From positions 62,001 to 126,000 of the forward strand of contig MSJI02000914.1 in the NCBI GenBank assembly GCA_001931905.2: a stretch of DNA of 64,000 nt, written 5' to 3'. The translations under genes and the position numbers were made by a program. The notes beneath the pieces were generated by a model. It was given only the letters and a program-made list of their open reading frames with translations. It was not told where the DNA came from and searched no databases. Source of the DNA: Cladosporium sp. IMV 00045. Lineage: Eukaryota; Ascomycota; Dothideomycetes; Cladosporiales; Cladosporiaceae. This document shows, one piece after another, positions 46,801 to 58,300 of this stretch (within the stretch, counting starts at the first letter, position 1; every line of letters starts with the position of its first letter).

Positions 46801-47184
46801 GAGGTTTCATGTCGGTGTCCTATGGATTGGGTTGACCTTGGAAAGGGCAGAGGTCAGGTTCTTCGGCTAATATAGCATTCAGGACGAGCGAGACGGGGTT
46901 CGGCGATACCGTCCATTCAGGTTGTCTTCTACATGTATCCACTGGTTAAGGGTTATTTTGGCAACTTCACTTCCATGCTTCCTCTTACTCTCATCATTGC
47001 TCTTATGATGTCTTTGTTTTTCTTTTCGCGACAGCTCCCGTTGAATTCGCTGCTACTATTTGCTAGTATTTACTACTACTAGTATGCACAAACCACCCGA
47101 TGCAATTCATGTTGAAATAATCATTAATCGTATAACCTCCAACCCTCATCCATCTGCTTCCATACCAATACCGACATCTCCCCT
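43821..47184. other. Long upstream region of the desaturase, no gene seen
   Basis: 3.36 kb between the desaturase start and the MetE-like stop. The first 500 bases are rich in CT on the minus strand, as expected for a strong fungal promoter or leader. 44770-45070 is rich in TCTC repeats. Open frames of up to 149 codons (for example 44534-44983) lack domains and are low in complexity. It may contain a long 5' leader or unrecognised non-coding transcripts. Confidence 0.45.
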
Positions 47185-48378
47185 CTAAGCCCTATCAGGC
47201 CAAAGGTCCTTAGCGACCTCCTTAACAAGCCTCAGCTTAGCGAACATCTTCTCCTCCGTCATACCCTCGGCACCAACAGCGACACTGGCAAAACCGCACT
47301 GCGGGCTGATACCGATGTTCTCCATGGCCTCCTGCACGCTCCTGCCCTGGCCGTCGGCGATGATCTTGGCCGCCTCGAGCACCTTGGCCTTGATGGCCTC
47401 CTTGTCCTCGAGCGCGGGGTCCTTGGTGGTCACGACGCCGAGCACGACGTTCTTGTGCGTCGGCAGGAAGCGCAGGGGCTCGAAGCCGCCGCTGCGCGGG
47501 TTGTCGTACTCCAGGTAGAAGGTGTCGTAGTTGAGGGTCTTGAAGAAGCGCTCCGCGATCTTCTCGTACGAGCCCTCGCTGAAGTGCATGCTCTTGCTGA
47601 AGTTGCCGCGGCAGATGTGCAGGCCGACGTGCAGGTCGTCGGGGCGCCCGACGAGCGTGTCGTTGTGCGCTTGCAGGTACATGTCGAAGAGCTTGTCGGG
47701 GTCCTCGCCGTCGGATTTGAGGCCCGCGAGCATGTCGTCGCTGCAGAAGTAGGCGAGGGTGGGGTCGTCAATTTGGATGTTGCGGAGGCCGTCGTCGTAC
47801 AGAGTCTTGAACTCCTGGCGGTAGGCGGAGGCAAGGTCGGCGAAGAAGTCGGCGTCGTTGCTGTAGGCCTCCTTGCTGTAGCACTTGCCGGGGGCGAGGC
47901 GGAGGTGGAAATAGCAGGGCGGGGGCATGGTGAACTTGCACTCGCCGACCTTGTCGGCGGGCACGGTGCTCTTGAGCTGGCGCCAGTTCTCGAGGTACGG
48001 GCTCTGGTTGTACTTGATCTTGCCCTCGCACACGACGGCCATGGGGTAGTTCTTGCCGGCCTTCTTGAGGGCGGCGATGGGCGGGGCGCTCAGGCGGGCG
48101 AGGTCCCAGGGAACGTTCTCAATCTCGCGCATGCCCTCGAGCTTCTCCATGAAACCAGAAAAGTAGTACTTGCGGTCGAACTCGCCATTGCTGATGGCGC
48201 GGATGTCATTGTCCAGCTGCTTCTTGACGATGTCGGAGATGGCGGCGGTCTGAGTCTTCTTGAGCTCTTCCTGGCTGATCTCGCCCTTGGAGGCCTTGTC
48301 CTGGGCGGTCGAGACGGAGTCGGGGCGGATGAGGGAACCGATGTGGTCGGCGTGGAAGGGGAGCTTGGTGACAGGCAT
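47185..48378 (-). CDS. MetE C-terminal-domain-like protein (cobalamin-independent methionine synthase superfamily)
   Basis: Single exon, 397 residues, half the length of true MetE/Met6. It corresponds to the catalytic C-terminal TIM barrel alone. The zinc-site pattern is recognisable: HICRGN (His and Cys) near residue 258, an acidic residue in YLEYDN about 30 residues later, and Cys in ISPQCGFAS near residue 355. The N-terminal FHADHIGSLIRP and the central DDPTLAYF match the homocysteine and substrate-binding segments of the superfamily. Similar stand-alone proteins are common in fungi and bacteria and are often labelled methionine synthase II; their reaction is not well established. A thiol methyl-transfer role is plausible but inferred. 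GC-rich coding produces a 391-codon antisense shadow that I do not accept as a gene. Confidence 0.87.
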   Translation of the reverse strand: MPVTKLPFHADHIGSLIRPDSVSTAQDKASKGEISQEELKKTQTAAISDIVKKQLDNDIRAISNGEFDRKYYFSGFMEKLEGMREIENVPWDLARLSAPPIAALKKAGKNYPMAVVCEGKIKYNQSPYLENWRQLKSTVPADKVGECKFTMPPPCYFHLRLAPGKCYSKEAYSNDADFFADLASAYRQEFKTLYDDGLRNIQIDDPTLAYFCSDDMLAGLKSDGEDPDKLFDMYLQAHNDTLVGRPDDLHVGLHICRGNFSKSMHFSEGSYEKIAERFFKTLNYDTFYLEYDNPRSGGFEPLRFLPTHKNVVLGVVTTKDPALEDKEAIKAKVLEAAKIIADGQGRSVQEAMENIGISPQCGFASVAVGAEGMTEEKMFAKLRLVKEVAKDLWPDRA

Positions 48379-50445
48379 TGTTGCGGTGATGTAAATAGAG
48401 TGATGAATGTATATGGGAAAGGTAAGAAAAAGGCAGGGCCTTGGGGTATATGTCCTTCTCGAGACGAGAGAAAAGATAGAGTCAAGTCTCTTGATCGAAA
48501 AGGTTTTGGGAGAAAGGAAAGAATGGATGGTCCGTTTACCCTCTCTACCCGTGTCGATTACATTATTCGACAGTCATACTCGGCGCCGCGGTCTAGTTTC
48601 TCTTCTGCTTCGCAACCGGCCGTCGCGTAGAGCCCACGAGCGAGGATTGACAGGCGAAATCGCGGCATGTTTGCGATTTTCGAACTGCCGTCCTCAGTTG
48701 ACAAGTGGGACCTTGCCTCTCAGCCCCTCCGGCAGGTAGAAAAAGCCCGCCAGATGCGCTTCCAAAGGCGAGAAAGCGAGAAACGTTCGCCAGCGAAGCG
48801 GGGTGCTTCACCTGCCGACCACCAAGAGATCCGCACCAGGGCCCTTAGCGTTTGCTAGTACGGTGTCCGGCAAGTGGGCATGTGGCCAGGCATACCGTTA
48901 GGGGTCGCTTTTGGGCATTCATCATTCAGTCAAAAAGTCGTGATTCCGATGTACGGCGATAGGGCTTTTGTCGGCTAGTATGGGAAGTTCGAATTTTCCG
49001 CTCATGGTGAAAATGGTTGAAGTTGTGAGAAACTGTGTGGCGCAGATGCAGGCTCAAGTGCCGCAAAGTATAGAGTTTCCTCAAACCGCGTGAGACCACT
49101 GAGATCGGCGGATGCAGGAAAGCAACTTGAAAGCATGATTTCGCCTCCAACAAGGCAGGTGGAAATAGGGCAGATACACAGGCCTATACAAAGCATCAAA
49201 CCGCCCGTGCGCACCGTTGCAGCATTGCTTACCAAATGGCTGATGTAAAAGCTTTCATTCGATACTTGCACTTCACAAATCTCGTGCGCAAGTATCGTTG
49301 TACACGGATGTAATGAGACCTCCCTTCTGATGTCTACATCTGCTTTCACAGCCCTGCTGTGGGGTTGGAAGATGATAATGGCGAGACCCCCAGGCTGTGG
49401 CCTGAGTGTCTCAAACATCCCATGAGAGGAGTGCTACTGGGTAGATATTACATCTACGGGAATAACTATATTGATATACCATATGTTCCAGCATCTCCGT
49501 AGCAATCGTACTAATACGGTCTGGCCTAGAATATCAAGCAAGACGTCGTGTCATTGAGAAACTGAGAAGGCTAATGACATGGTGTCTCCGTCACCCTTGT
49601 GGTGGTACCATTAGGCTTGGGGTATCGTATTGACTGTTTGAGGTCTGACAAGCGGACAATTTAAACATTATATATAACCATCGAAGAATGGTAAGAAAGA
49701 GTTTGGTCAAAACTAGTCAGATTTAATGTTAGAATGCTACCCAAGACGAGACATGATATTGACCATCTCTACGTCAAGTCAGAAGGCATGTATATTCCGT
49801 GACATTCGGGGAGACTTTGTTGCAATATCGCAGTTAAAAATGCAAAGCACTAGTCTGCGAAAAAGCCGAGGGGACAAGGTCAAACACTCCAACTCTAAGA
49901 TAAATGCTTATATGCAAGTATCATCAGCTCTATGGTTAACTACATACTAAGCCGCCCTAGAGAGGCTCGAGGAATCAGCTGAGTATCTCATCAATTGGAC
50001 AGACACCCCGTAGTGGTACCCTCAATTCCAGATTTACGTACTCGTACTGACACCTTTGAGAGAAGCTCGTATGCAATCTTTGAATTGACAAGGTACTAAA
50101 TCAAACACACCTCAAAGACTTAGATAAGCGCAGCACTTCAACAAAGTAAGGCACGAACAAAAGCACACGATCGAACATCACCATAGCACAAACACACATG
50201 TGGAGAACACAATCCGTTCAAATGTATAACAGTTGCAATTCTAGGCAGTGCATAGTCGCACTAGCACAACAACAAGAGTAGTAGTCTACAGCGTATAGCC
50301 GGACGAGGAGTAATTTCAGCCGCAAAGTGTATCCTCCTTATTGAACGCACCCCAATCCCAATTCCCATTGAACCATCAGAAATTCCAACGATTGCCCAGT
50401 AGCAAGAAAGGATCAGAATGCGGGAGATATGAGAAGGGGGGAGTA
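48379..50445. other. Intergenic, no gene seen
   Basis: 2.07 kb upstream of the MetE-like gene and downstream of the coiled-coil gene. About 49430-50340 is clearly richer in A and T than its surroundings, without a coding frame or recognisable repeat. Confidence 0.45.
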
Positions 50446-51084
50446 TTACCTCATGGTGTTCTCGCGGACGAGACGCGCGCGAAGCTGGGCGACCTCGGTC
50501 TGCAGGGCGACGTTCTGGCGCTGAAGGCTCTTAACCTCCTGCTCGAGCGCGACCCTCTCGCGAAGCTGGGCGCGAAGGTCGAGGACGGTGTCGCGGAGGC
50601 GGTCGTTCACGATGAGCGCGTTGTTGATGGAGAGGGCCGGGTCGGCAGTGGTCGCGGCGATCGGGACCGGGTTGACGCCAGCCTGGCGCTGCTGGTGAAG
50701 GAAGTACTGCTGGCGCTGATGCTCGTGAAGGCCACGGAGCTGCTCGTTGAGGAAACCGACCTCGAGGTGGAGGGTGTGGACTTCCTCGTGGAGGTGGCCG
50801 GTGTAGGCGGTGGAGTCCTCGAACTCATCAGTGAGCTCGGCGTTGGTGTGAGAGAGCTCGCCGATGGTGGTAGAGAGAGCGGCGTTGGTCTCCGTGAGCT
50901 CCTGGAGCTGGTCCTCGAGGCTACCAGCGCGCTCGTTGGCGCGGGTGAGAGAGGCGGCGACCGTTTCGAGCTGGTCTCCGCGCTCATTGGCAGCGGCGAG
51001 CTGCTGCTGGAGGTACTCAATGGTGAGGTTGATCTCACGGGCAATAGTGGCCGGGGCAATCTGCGGGAACTCGTCGCGAGACAT
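50446..51084 (-). CDS. Coiled-coil protein of unknown function
   Basis: 212 residues from the ATG at 51084 (MSRDEFPQ); the frame is open further upstream, but that part looks like 5' leader. Almost the whole chain is predicted coiled coil. It is rich in Leu, Glu, Gln and Ala with heptad spacing (for example NLTIEYLQQQLAAANERGD, then LEDQLQELTETNAAL), with a short Pro/Ala break near residues 140-155 and a second coil to the end. No enzyme motif, membrane segment or signal is present. The stop codon TAA lies within a GTAATA that could act as a splice donor, so an extra 3' exon cannot be excluded. I do not recognise the family; a scaffold or cytoskeletal role is only a guess. Confidence 0.7.
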   Translation of the reverse strand: MSRDEFPQIAPATIAREINLTIEYLQQQLAAANERGDQLETVAASLTRANERAGSLEDQLQELTETNAALSTTIGELSHTNAELTDEFEDSTAYTGHLHEEVHTLHLEVGFLNEQLRGLHEHQRQQYFLHQQRQAGVNPVPIAATTADPALSINNALIVNDRLRDTVLDLRAQLRERVALEQEVKSLQRQNVALQTEVAQLRARLVRENTMR

Positions 51085-51496
51085 GTTGATGGTGATGTTT
51101 GGTAGGTAGAGGATTGTAGTGATTGTAGGGTTGTTTGTGAGAGATGTATGAGTGTGCAAGAGGTTGTTGGAGGATGTTTGCTCGAAAGTGTGAGTGAGTT
51201 TGGAGTTGAAAGGAAGAGGTGGAGAGAGAAAGCCGGCAGAACTGAAGGGCGGAGCGAGGGGGTTTATATGCATGAGCGGAGCTGCTCTCTCGTCCTACAG
51301 CATGCATATGAAGTGAGCTGCGAGATGAAGCTGGCGTCATACACAAGAGGCATGTGAGCGCGCATTCGTTGAGATGAGCGCATGTGAAGGGAGAACTGGA
51401 GTGAGTCGCTTGAGCTGTGATTGCACGAGATGTACAGAAGGGGAAGAATAGGCCGCTGACTACACAATCTAAGTGAGGCTATTGGCTCTCCGGTCT
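51085..51496 (-). other. Intergenic between VPS68 and the coiled-coil gene
   Basis: 412 bp containing the promoter and leader of the coiled-coil gene and the 3' end of VPS68. No gene seen. Confidence 0.5.
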
Positions 51497-52131
51497 TCAC
51501 AAGGCAAGGTTGTAAGTGTAGTCGTCCTCCATATTCTGGCTCACCCAGAGGATCACAGAGCTGTGATTAGTTAGCAACGGTGACACGTGCATGACGAGAA
51601 GAAGCGTTTGAACGAACCTCAACATGACCAATCCATTGGCGACAACATTGGAGACACCCATCCAAGCCGACGGCCAGCTAGCATCCGCCACCACGTACTT
51701 CAATACCAACACGCAAACACCACCTGCAAGTCCACCAGCCATAGCCGCGAAACCCATGAACAGCACTACCCTGGCCTTCCACGCCACTCCATCACCACTG
51801 TAGCTGAATCCATCACCCGCGAGGCGCGTCTTGTCTATGCTGTTGATCACGAGCATGCCGAGTGCGGAAAAGATGCCGGGGATCCAATCGACGAAGGTGA
51901 AGTGAAATGAGGAGCCGTTCAGCGGGGACTTGGAGAAGCTAGCGGCATCGATCAGAATGAAGAGCGCGATTGAGAACTGTTTCACATGTGCTCGTCAGTG
52001 AGTGAAGCGCTTCATTTGAGTGAGGTGATGTTGCCTACGAGTCCGCCTGCGAGGTAGACGCCTGCTGTGCGCGTGTTGGCGCTGTTGAGCCATTGCGGCT
52101 TGGGGAAGCGAAAGAGGCGTTCGGACTCCAT
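51497..52131 (-). CDS. VPS68: Vps68/TMEM50 family membrane protein, three exons
   Basis: Endosomal tetraspanning protein; in yeast it forms a complex with Vps55 that acts in late-endosome to vacuole transport. Exons are 52039-52131, 51618-51976 and 51497-51560, with introns of 62 and 57 bp, giving 171 residues. The second intron (gttcgt donor, ctaactaatcacag end) is a multiple of three without stops, so the unspliced frame looks continuous. Splicing joins VML-SSVILWVSQNMEDDYTYNL, which is the expected family C-terminus. Four hydrophobic segments are visible: around the first splice site (YLAGGL-FSIALFILID), IPGIFSALGMLVIN, VVLFMGFAAMAGGLAGGVCVL, and WMGVSNVVANGLVML with SSVILWV. It is divergent from the hydrolase gene at 52624. 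VPS55, encoding the likely partner, lies 9 kb to the right. Confidence 0.9.
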
Positions 52132-52623
52132 TGTTGGTCGCGTTGGTGTATTTTATTCAGAGATGCAGTTGAGAGATCAGATACTGTCAATATCACTGTC
52201 GCGTGAGGTGAGGTTGTGCTGCCTTGATCGGAGAGCTTCAAGTGAGGCTGGAGCTTGGTCTCTGAGGCTCTGCGGCTCCAACCGTTGCCCACATGAACCA
52301 GCGCAAGGGAAGTGACGTATGCCAGTGACCCAGCAGCACAATCACATGCAAATCGCAAAGGAATGTTGCAAGCAAAAGCCAATGCTTTCAGTCGAGGAAT
52401 ACTGTGATTTCCACGAAGACTGAGCCAGTAGTATCGTGATACTACAATGCCTGAACATATTAACGGCCGTAAGTGTAGATATTGGTTTATCACGCCTCGG
52501 CATCGTCGGCGGAACTTCCAATTCAAACTTTCCAGCGTTTCTTTTCCAAACGTACATGTAGCTGACATCCCTTCAACCTCGCCACCCCGTCTCATCTCTC
52601 AATCCCCCCTCCATTCCGCCATC
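52132..52623. promoter_or_regulatory. Divergent promoter of VPS68 and the alpha/beta hydrolase
   Basis: 492 bp between two outward-facing starts. No specific factor sites are claimed. Confidence 0.5.
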
Positions 52624-54233
52624 ATGGCATTCTCCTACTTCCCCGGCTCCTGCAACATAACCTACACCCACGCCGACTCCCCCCTCACCCTCCCGAGCAA
52701 AACCGGCGGGCCCTCACGAGCCCTCCCCGAACTGATCAAAGACTCCGTCCCCCCCTGCAACCTCAACCCCTTCCTCCCCAACGGCCACCTGCAAACCTTC
52801 TGGACGGCGATGAAATTCGACGGCCCGCCCATCCACTACAAGCGGCGCACCTTCGCGGCCTCGCAGGACTCGTTCGCGGGCCACTTCACCGTCGACATGG
52901 TGACCGCCGCGCCTCCCCCCGCCTCCCTCGAGAAAGACTCCGAAGGTAACCTCGCGCGCGACGAGGGCTTGACCGTCGACCCCGTCGGCGTCGGCCACCA
53001 CCACCTGCCCCCGCGCACCACGTACTTCGGCGACGACGAGTTCGCCGCTCTGCCGTCGGACGACGACAAGCCGCTGCTCATCGCCCTGCACGGCTTGAGC
53101 GGCGGGAGCTACGAGACGTATCTGCGCCACGTGCTCGCGCCGCTGGTGGCGGAGAATGAGGCGGGTGCGAAAGCGGGTGGCATCAGTGGCGGCGAGTGGG
53201 AGGCGCTCGTGGTCAATTCGAGGGGTTGCGCGGGGAGCAAGATCACGAACAGCATGTTGTACAATGCGCGCGCGACGTGGGATGTGCGGCAGACGGTCAA
53301 GTGGGCGAGGGAAAAGTGGCCGCGCAGGAAGATGTTTGGGGTGGGCTTCTCGCTCGGCGCGAATATCTTGACGACTGTAGGTGCGAACGTTTCATTCTTA
53401 TCCTCTTGTGGTAGTTGGTGTAACAATGGACGAGATTCCTCTACTCCTGAAAGACGAGACGTTCAATTTTCTTCTTCAGAATTGTGTTGATCGATTGTTC
53501 TTTTCATTTCTCGCTTTTAGTATCTAGGTGAAGAAGGCGACCAATGTCCCCTGTCCGCCGCGCTCGTCATCTCCAACCCGTGGAAGCTCGAGGTCGCCTC
53601 GCTGGCGCTGCAGCGCACCTGGCTGGGCATGAACGTCTACAGCAAAGCCATGGGCAAGTCCATGCGCGCCCTCTACGACACGCACGTCGAGCAGATAACG
53701 CAGAACAAGGCCCTCTCGCCGGAGAAGATCCACGCCATCAAGTACCTGCACGAGTTCGACCGCGCCGTGCAGTGCGCCACCTGGGGTTACCCGACCGAGG
53801 GCGCTTATTACAGAGACGCCACTAGTGCGGACAGCGTTTTCGCCATTCGTGTGCCGACTATGTGTCTGCATGCTCAGGACGATCCGATTGCGTGCGATGA
53901 GGCGGTCCCGTATGAGGAGATTAGGCAGACGCCTTGGGTGGTGATGTGTGCGACGAGTGGTGGTGGTCATTTGAGCTGGTTCGAGTTTGGAGGTGGCAGG
54001 TGGCATGCGAAGCCCGTGAGTTACGATCGATTTCCGGAAGAGAGTGATATCTTTGGCGCTGACAAGTCTGATTCCAGGCGGTGAACTTCCTGAACGCAAT
54101 GGCGAGAGAGGTAGACTTTGACAAGCTCGAACGGCCGGAAATGCCCAAGACAGGACCCAAGGGAGGGCACAAGACGCCATTCGCATTTGACCCGATGCGG
54201 AGGAAGGCGCATGTTGAAGGCAGTGACCAGTGA
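52624..54233 (+). CDS. Alpha/beta hydrolase of the EHT1/EEB1/YMR210W type, three exons, complete
   Basis: Serine hydrolase of the family that in yeast includes medium-chain fatty acid ethyl ester synthases/esterases (Eht1, Eeb1) and the monoacylglycerol lipase-like YMR210W. Exons are 52624-53376, 53521-54015 and 54078-54233, with introns of 144 and 62 bp, giving 467 residues. Landmarks are LNPFLPNGHLQTFW near the N-terminus (family signature), LLIALHGLSGGSYE (oxyanion region), NSRGCAGSK, and the nucleophile elbow GVGFSLGANIL (Ser about 243). An aspartate lies in LHAQDDPIA and a histidine in GGGHLSWFE, completing the triad. There is no signal peptide; lipid-droplet or mitochondrial association is possible but not shown. 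The second copy, lacking its first exon, starts at 62695. The gene's 3' end faces LOC1 at a distance of 99 bp. Confidence 0.9.
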
Positions 54234-54822
54234 TTTGATAGACCAAAGAGAAGACGCTTGTTGGTGGCTGGGTATATCAGAAACAGAATAATAGACCATA
54301 GACTCCTCTTCCCATCACTCGCTCGTCTGCACTCAGCCGAAGCTCACACGCTTCTTCGACTTCTTCGAGTCCAGAGACTTGGGAGGCTCATCGTCGCCAA
54401 ATCCCTTGAAGTAACCGTTCTTCATGGACTTGCGCGACTCGGGAGCAGAGGCGTCACCATTCTTCTTTTTCTTTTCCGAGTCCGCGATGATTTGCTTCCT
54501 GCCCTCGAAAGACTCCTTCTTGCTCTTCGCCCGCTTCTCCGCCTCGGCCTTCTTCGCCTCTCTCAGTTCTTCCAAATGCCTCGCCTTCTGCATCTTGCTC
54601 TCAATGTTTCCCTCCTTCTCAGCCATAACCATAGCCATAATCGCATTCATGCCCTCATTATCGTCCACAAAGTTCTTCCCCTTCTTCATATTCGGCGGCT
54701 TCGTAACGCCCTCAGGCCTGATGCCGTTCAGCTCGGGAATGCCCAGCTCCTGCGCGGTGTAGACTTTCTTTTTCTTCTTGTTGTCCGCTTTGTGGGCGAC
54801 GGCGGACTTGGTCGTGACCTGC
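53513..54822. repeat. Homeologous segment D, copy 1
   Basis: Matches 62687-64000 (window end) in order and orientation. It covers the last eight bases of the hydrolase intron, exons 2 and 3, and most of LOC1. The real overlap probably continues past the window edge. Confidence 0.9.
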
Positions 54823-54986
54823 TCGCCGCTGACGCGGCCTTGCGGTTTCTTGCTCTTCTTCACACCGGCAGAGGAGGGTTTGCCGCTGCCTTTGCCGCCT
54901 TTGGAGGATGCGACGCTCTTCGAGGGGCCGCTTTTGCCGCCGCGCGTGGGCGCTTTGTTGCTTTTGGTTGTGGGTGCGGGAGCCAT
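54333..54986 (-). CDS. LOC1: LOC1-like 60S ribosome assembly and export protein, complete
   Basis: Nucleolar RNA-binding protein needed for early 60S subunit assembly, and in yeast also for ASH1 mRNA localisation. Single exon, 217 residues from the ATG at 54986. The first 80 residues are Lys/Ser/Gly-rich and disordered. The conserved core reads KKKVYTAQELGIPELNGI, PEGVTKPPNMKKGKNFVDD and MVMAEKEGNIESKMQKARHLEE. A long charged helix rich in Lys, Glu and Ala follows, typical of the family. The tail ends KKSKKRVSFG. The very basic composition agrees with RNA binding. It is divergent from SCC4 (380 bp between starts) and convergent with the hydrolase. A partial second copy lies at 63511-64000. 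Confidence 0.82.
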   Translation of the reverse strand: MAPAPTTKSNKAPTRGGKSGPSKSVASSKGGKGSGKPSSAGVKKSKKPQGRVSGEQVTTKSAVAHKADNKKKKKVYTAQELGIPELNGIRPEGVTKPPNMKKGKNFVDDNEGMNAIMAMVMAEKEGNIESKMQKARHLEELREAKKAEAEKRAKSKKESFEGRKQIIADSEKKKKNGDASAPESRKSMKNGYFKGFGDDEPPKSLDSKKSKKRVSFG

Positions 54987-55366
54987 TGCGAAGAAGAAAC
55001 GAGTGTGGTTGATTTGTGAAGATGGGAGTGAAAGTGCAAAAAGGTCGAAGAGAGAGAGAGAGAGAGAGAGATGCGATTGGGAAATTTGGGCAAGTTCTCG
55101 ATCGCTCGTCTGAACTTTTTGGTCCTCGGCTTTCGCTCGCGCCACAAAGTGTGGCTTGAACGGGATTGCACAGAGAACGCGAAACGCGCTGAGAGGCAAC
55201 TCCAACGTCAGCTAAGAAAGGCAGGGCGTGACTTGATGGGTGGGAAAAGTCGCATATATGACCTGTCGCAAAATTCGCATCCCTGGTTGAAGATGGATTG
55301 ACAGGCGAATCATTGGCTGTGGATTGATGGATTGATTTATTGCATTCCCTGGGAAAGGTCGCACTA
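54987..55366. promoter_or_regulatory. Divergent promoter of LOC1 and SCC4 with a GA tract
   Basis: 380 bp between outward-facing starts, including an (AG)n tract at 55049-55071. Such tracts are common in fungal promoters and leaders. Confidence 0.55.
55049..55071 (+). repeat. (AG)n dinucleotide repeat
   Basis: About eleven AG units in the leader or promoter of LOC1 (CT on the coding strand). Confidence 0.9.
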
Positions 55367-58300
55367 ATGCCACCACCCTTTGACATATACCAGCAGCAGG
55401 GCGGGTTCGAGCAGTATGCGCCGGCATACGGCCAGTCGCAGATGTCTCATCCGCCCAGTCGGCAACATCTCTCATCTTCGCATTCCCAATCTCAGGACGT
55501 CTTTCAGATGCAGCAGCAACAGCAACAGCAGCAGCAAGCCATGGTCGCTCCTTCCGTCTCAGGCTTTCAGCAGCAGCAACAACATCACCAAGCCCATCTT
55601 CAGCAAGCCCGATGGCAGCAGCAGCAACAGCAGGCAAATCACAACTACCAACAACAATTTGCCCAAATACCGCCGTCTCAGCATCAGGCCTATCAAAATC
55701 CCGCTCAGCAAACGCCACCCCAATACCAGCAACCATCTCCCTTGCAGCAGTTCGCGTCCGGACAGCTGCAGGACACAGGACGGCAACAGTATTGGAACCC
55801 TACACCTCAGCCACCTCAAGGGGCAAACTATGTCAACCAACACCCTCCGAGCCAACCTCAACCTGTTCAAACAAATGTGCAGCCCTATATCCAAAGCCAA
55901 CAATTCCCACCGCCACAGCCCCTTGGATCATCTCCCGTCGTCGACGCCCATCTTAGTATCGGGTCCGCAGTGTCTGCATCAGTAAATGCACCAATGCCGC
56001 AACAACAGCAGCATCTTCCTCAGTACCCTCAGTCTAATCCCACACCGCAACGGCAGCAAAGCGTTTCTGGTCGTCCTTCCCAAACCGCCCCGACTCCAAG
56101 CCAACCTTATTCGCAGCAATACCAACACCAACAGCAGTACCAGCAACGCACGCCTTCTCAGCCTTCTGTCCAACACCAACCTCACGTGCTACAATCATCG
56201 AATCCTTCTTCGCAGCAAGCATCGGGGCAATTCTCACAAACACCCCGTAAAAGTTCACAATCTCTTGAAGCGCCACAGTCCACACCAAACTCGCGAACAC
56301 TCACGCATGTCCAGATACCAGCGTATCGTCCTGAGAACATGGCTCCAACGCCACAAAGTCATCATTCCAAAAAGAGACGCTCGGAAGACGGTAGATCGTT
56401 GCAAGCAAAACAGCCACCAAGGCAAAGCCAGCCACCACCACCACCACCTCAGGGCGCATACGTGCAGGTCCCTAAACCTCCTGAATCATCGCCTTTGACC
56501 GAATTTACATCGTCCCAATTTGTACCACCAACGCCCACACCTGATGTCGACTATCAGTCTGTATTGCTTTCATTGTCCGAAGAATATATAACTGCCGCAC
56601 ATTCGATGAGTGCGCATCTGTGCTCGCCAAATGCCACAGAAGAGGACTTGGCATTATATCACCAGCTAATTGCAACAGCGCTTGCTTGTCTCGAATCGGT
56701 CATAACAACGTACCGAGTGCACAATGCACAAAAAGAGGCGAGGATTCGCCTTCGCTTTGCCAGCCTACTCTTCGAAGAAACCGAGAACACTATGGCTACG
56801 GAAGAGACTCTCGGCAGGGGTATTGCGTTTTGTGAGCGGAACAAGCTCACCGACTCCAAGTATGCCATGCAGCACTTGCTGGTTCGGGTTCTGTTGAAGA
56901 CCAACCCAACCGTGGCAATGAAGACGCTTGAAAAGTCAATACAAGAAGTCGAGGCCATGGGTATCACGCACTGGATTTATGCTCTGCGCATGCTTCGTGT
57001 AACTGTGAGCATACGGTCAGGACGGCCGTCAGACACTTCAAACGTCTTGCGGCATCTCGCAGCGTTGAACGAACGTGCAGATGCAAATCAGCATACGGCC
57101 GTTCATGTCGCTGCCGCGGTTCTTGACGCTCTTGTCCACCTACAATCCGGCGATAGTATGGCTGTAGAGCTGGCATCACGCTCTTTGGCATCAGCACGCA
57201 CACATCAACTCGAACCAGTGATGAGCGAAATCCCTCAGCTTTCAGCCACGATGGACTTACTGGACCTCGCTTGTGCTTTCATGCAGTCAACACCGCTAGA
57301 CCAGACCGGGCAGAAGATGAACCGATTTCATGAGAATCTTGATGCGAAGACGAAATCTACCGGCTGGGCAGGTGACGGCAATTTCCTCCTACCGCTTGGT
57401 GTTTCCTCAAAGAGTGATGTTGAGGCAGACACGGGTGGCGTCTTCCGCAAAACAGCAACCGGCGAGACCGCACTTGCATTCATGTGGCTTTCTAGGAGTC
57501 AGCTTTACATGATTGGGTACATGCTCGGGGGCTTCTCACGGATGGGCGTGAATGCCGAAGATCGACGGTGCGAAAACATCCTGGCAGAAGGACTCAAACT
57601 CAACCGACCACTCAACGCTGCCGTTGCCTCGACGATGCCGATGAAGACGGTCGAGTCTATGAGTGATACTCAGCAACATATTGCTTTCTCGATCAAGCTC
57701 TTGCAAGTGTATGCATACTGTGGGCGCGCAGAATGGTCGACAGCATGGCAGGCTATTGAATCTCTGAACAAAGAACTTGCTAAAAGCCCGCAGCATCAAG
57801 ACAAATACTTGTCCTGCTCACTGCTGTACCTGTCGGGTGTGTGCAAGCAAGGCATAGGAGAGGATCGCGCTGCTCTCGAAATCTACCAATCTCCCCAACT
57901 GTCAATGAAGAGCAGCCCTTCAAAAGCCATCACGCCTATCAAGGACCTCCAGGCGCTGGCTGGCTTAAACAGCGTCTCCATCTTGCGAAACATGCCAACC
58001 GATCCCAGAATCGCAGAGCAAGCCCTTGCAGATCTCGGACCCTACTGCGAAGCAAGCTCCAACAAGGCCATCGTCTCCGCCTACCACGTGCTTCGCGCGC
58101 ACGATCCCGATCCCAGCATCACCATCATCAAAATCAAGCAGTGTCTGCAGGCTGCACTGCATCCCGCCCAGGCAGTTAAGAATTGCCGTATCCTCGCCAT
58201 CATCATGAACACCATGACGGGACAATTCTTCGACGGCATCGTGGGCAAGCAGGCCATCAACAGCGCGACTGCTGGGCGTCAATTGGCGCGCAGGTCACAG

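Noticed and set aside
47455..48630. 391-codon plus-strand open frame across the MetE-like gene
   Set aside because: Antisense composition shadow with a Val/Gly/Leu/Ala/Asp-biased translation and no recognisable domain.
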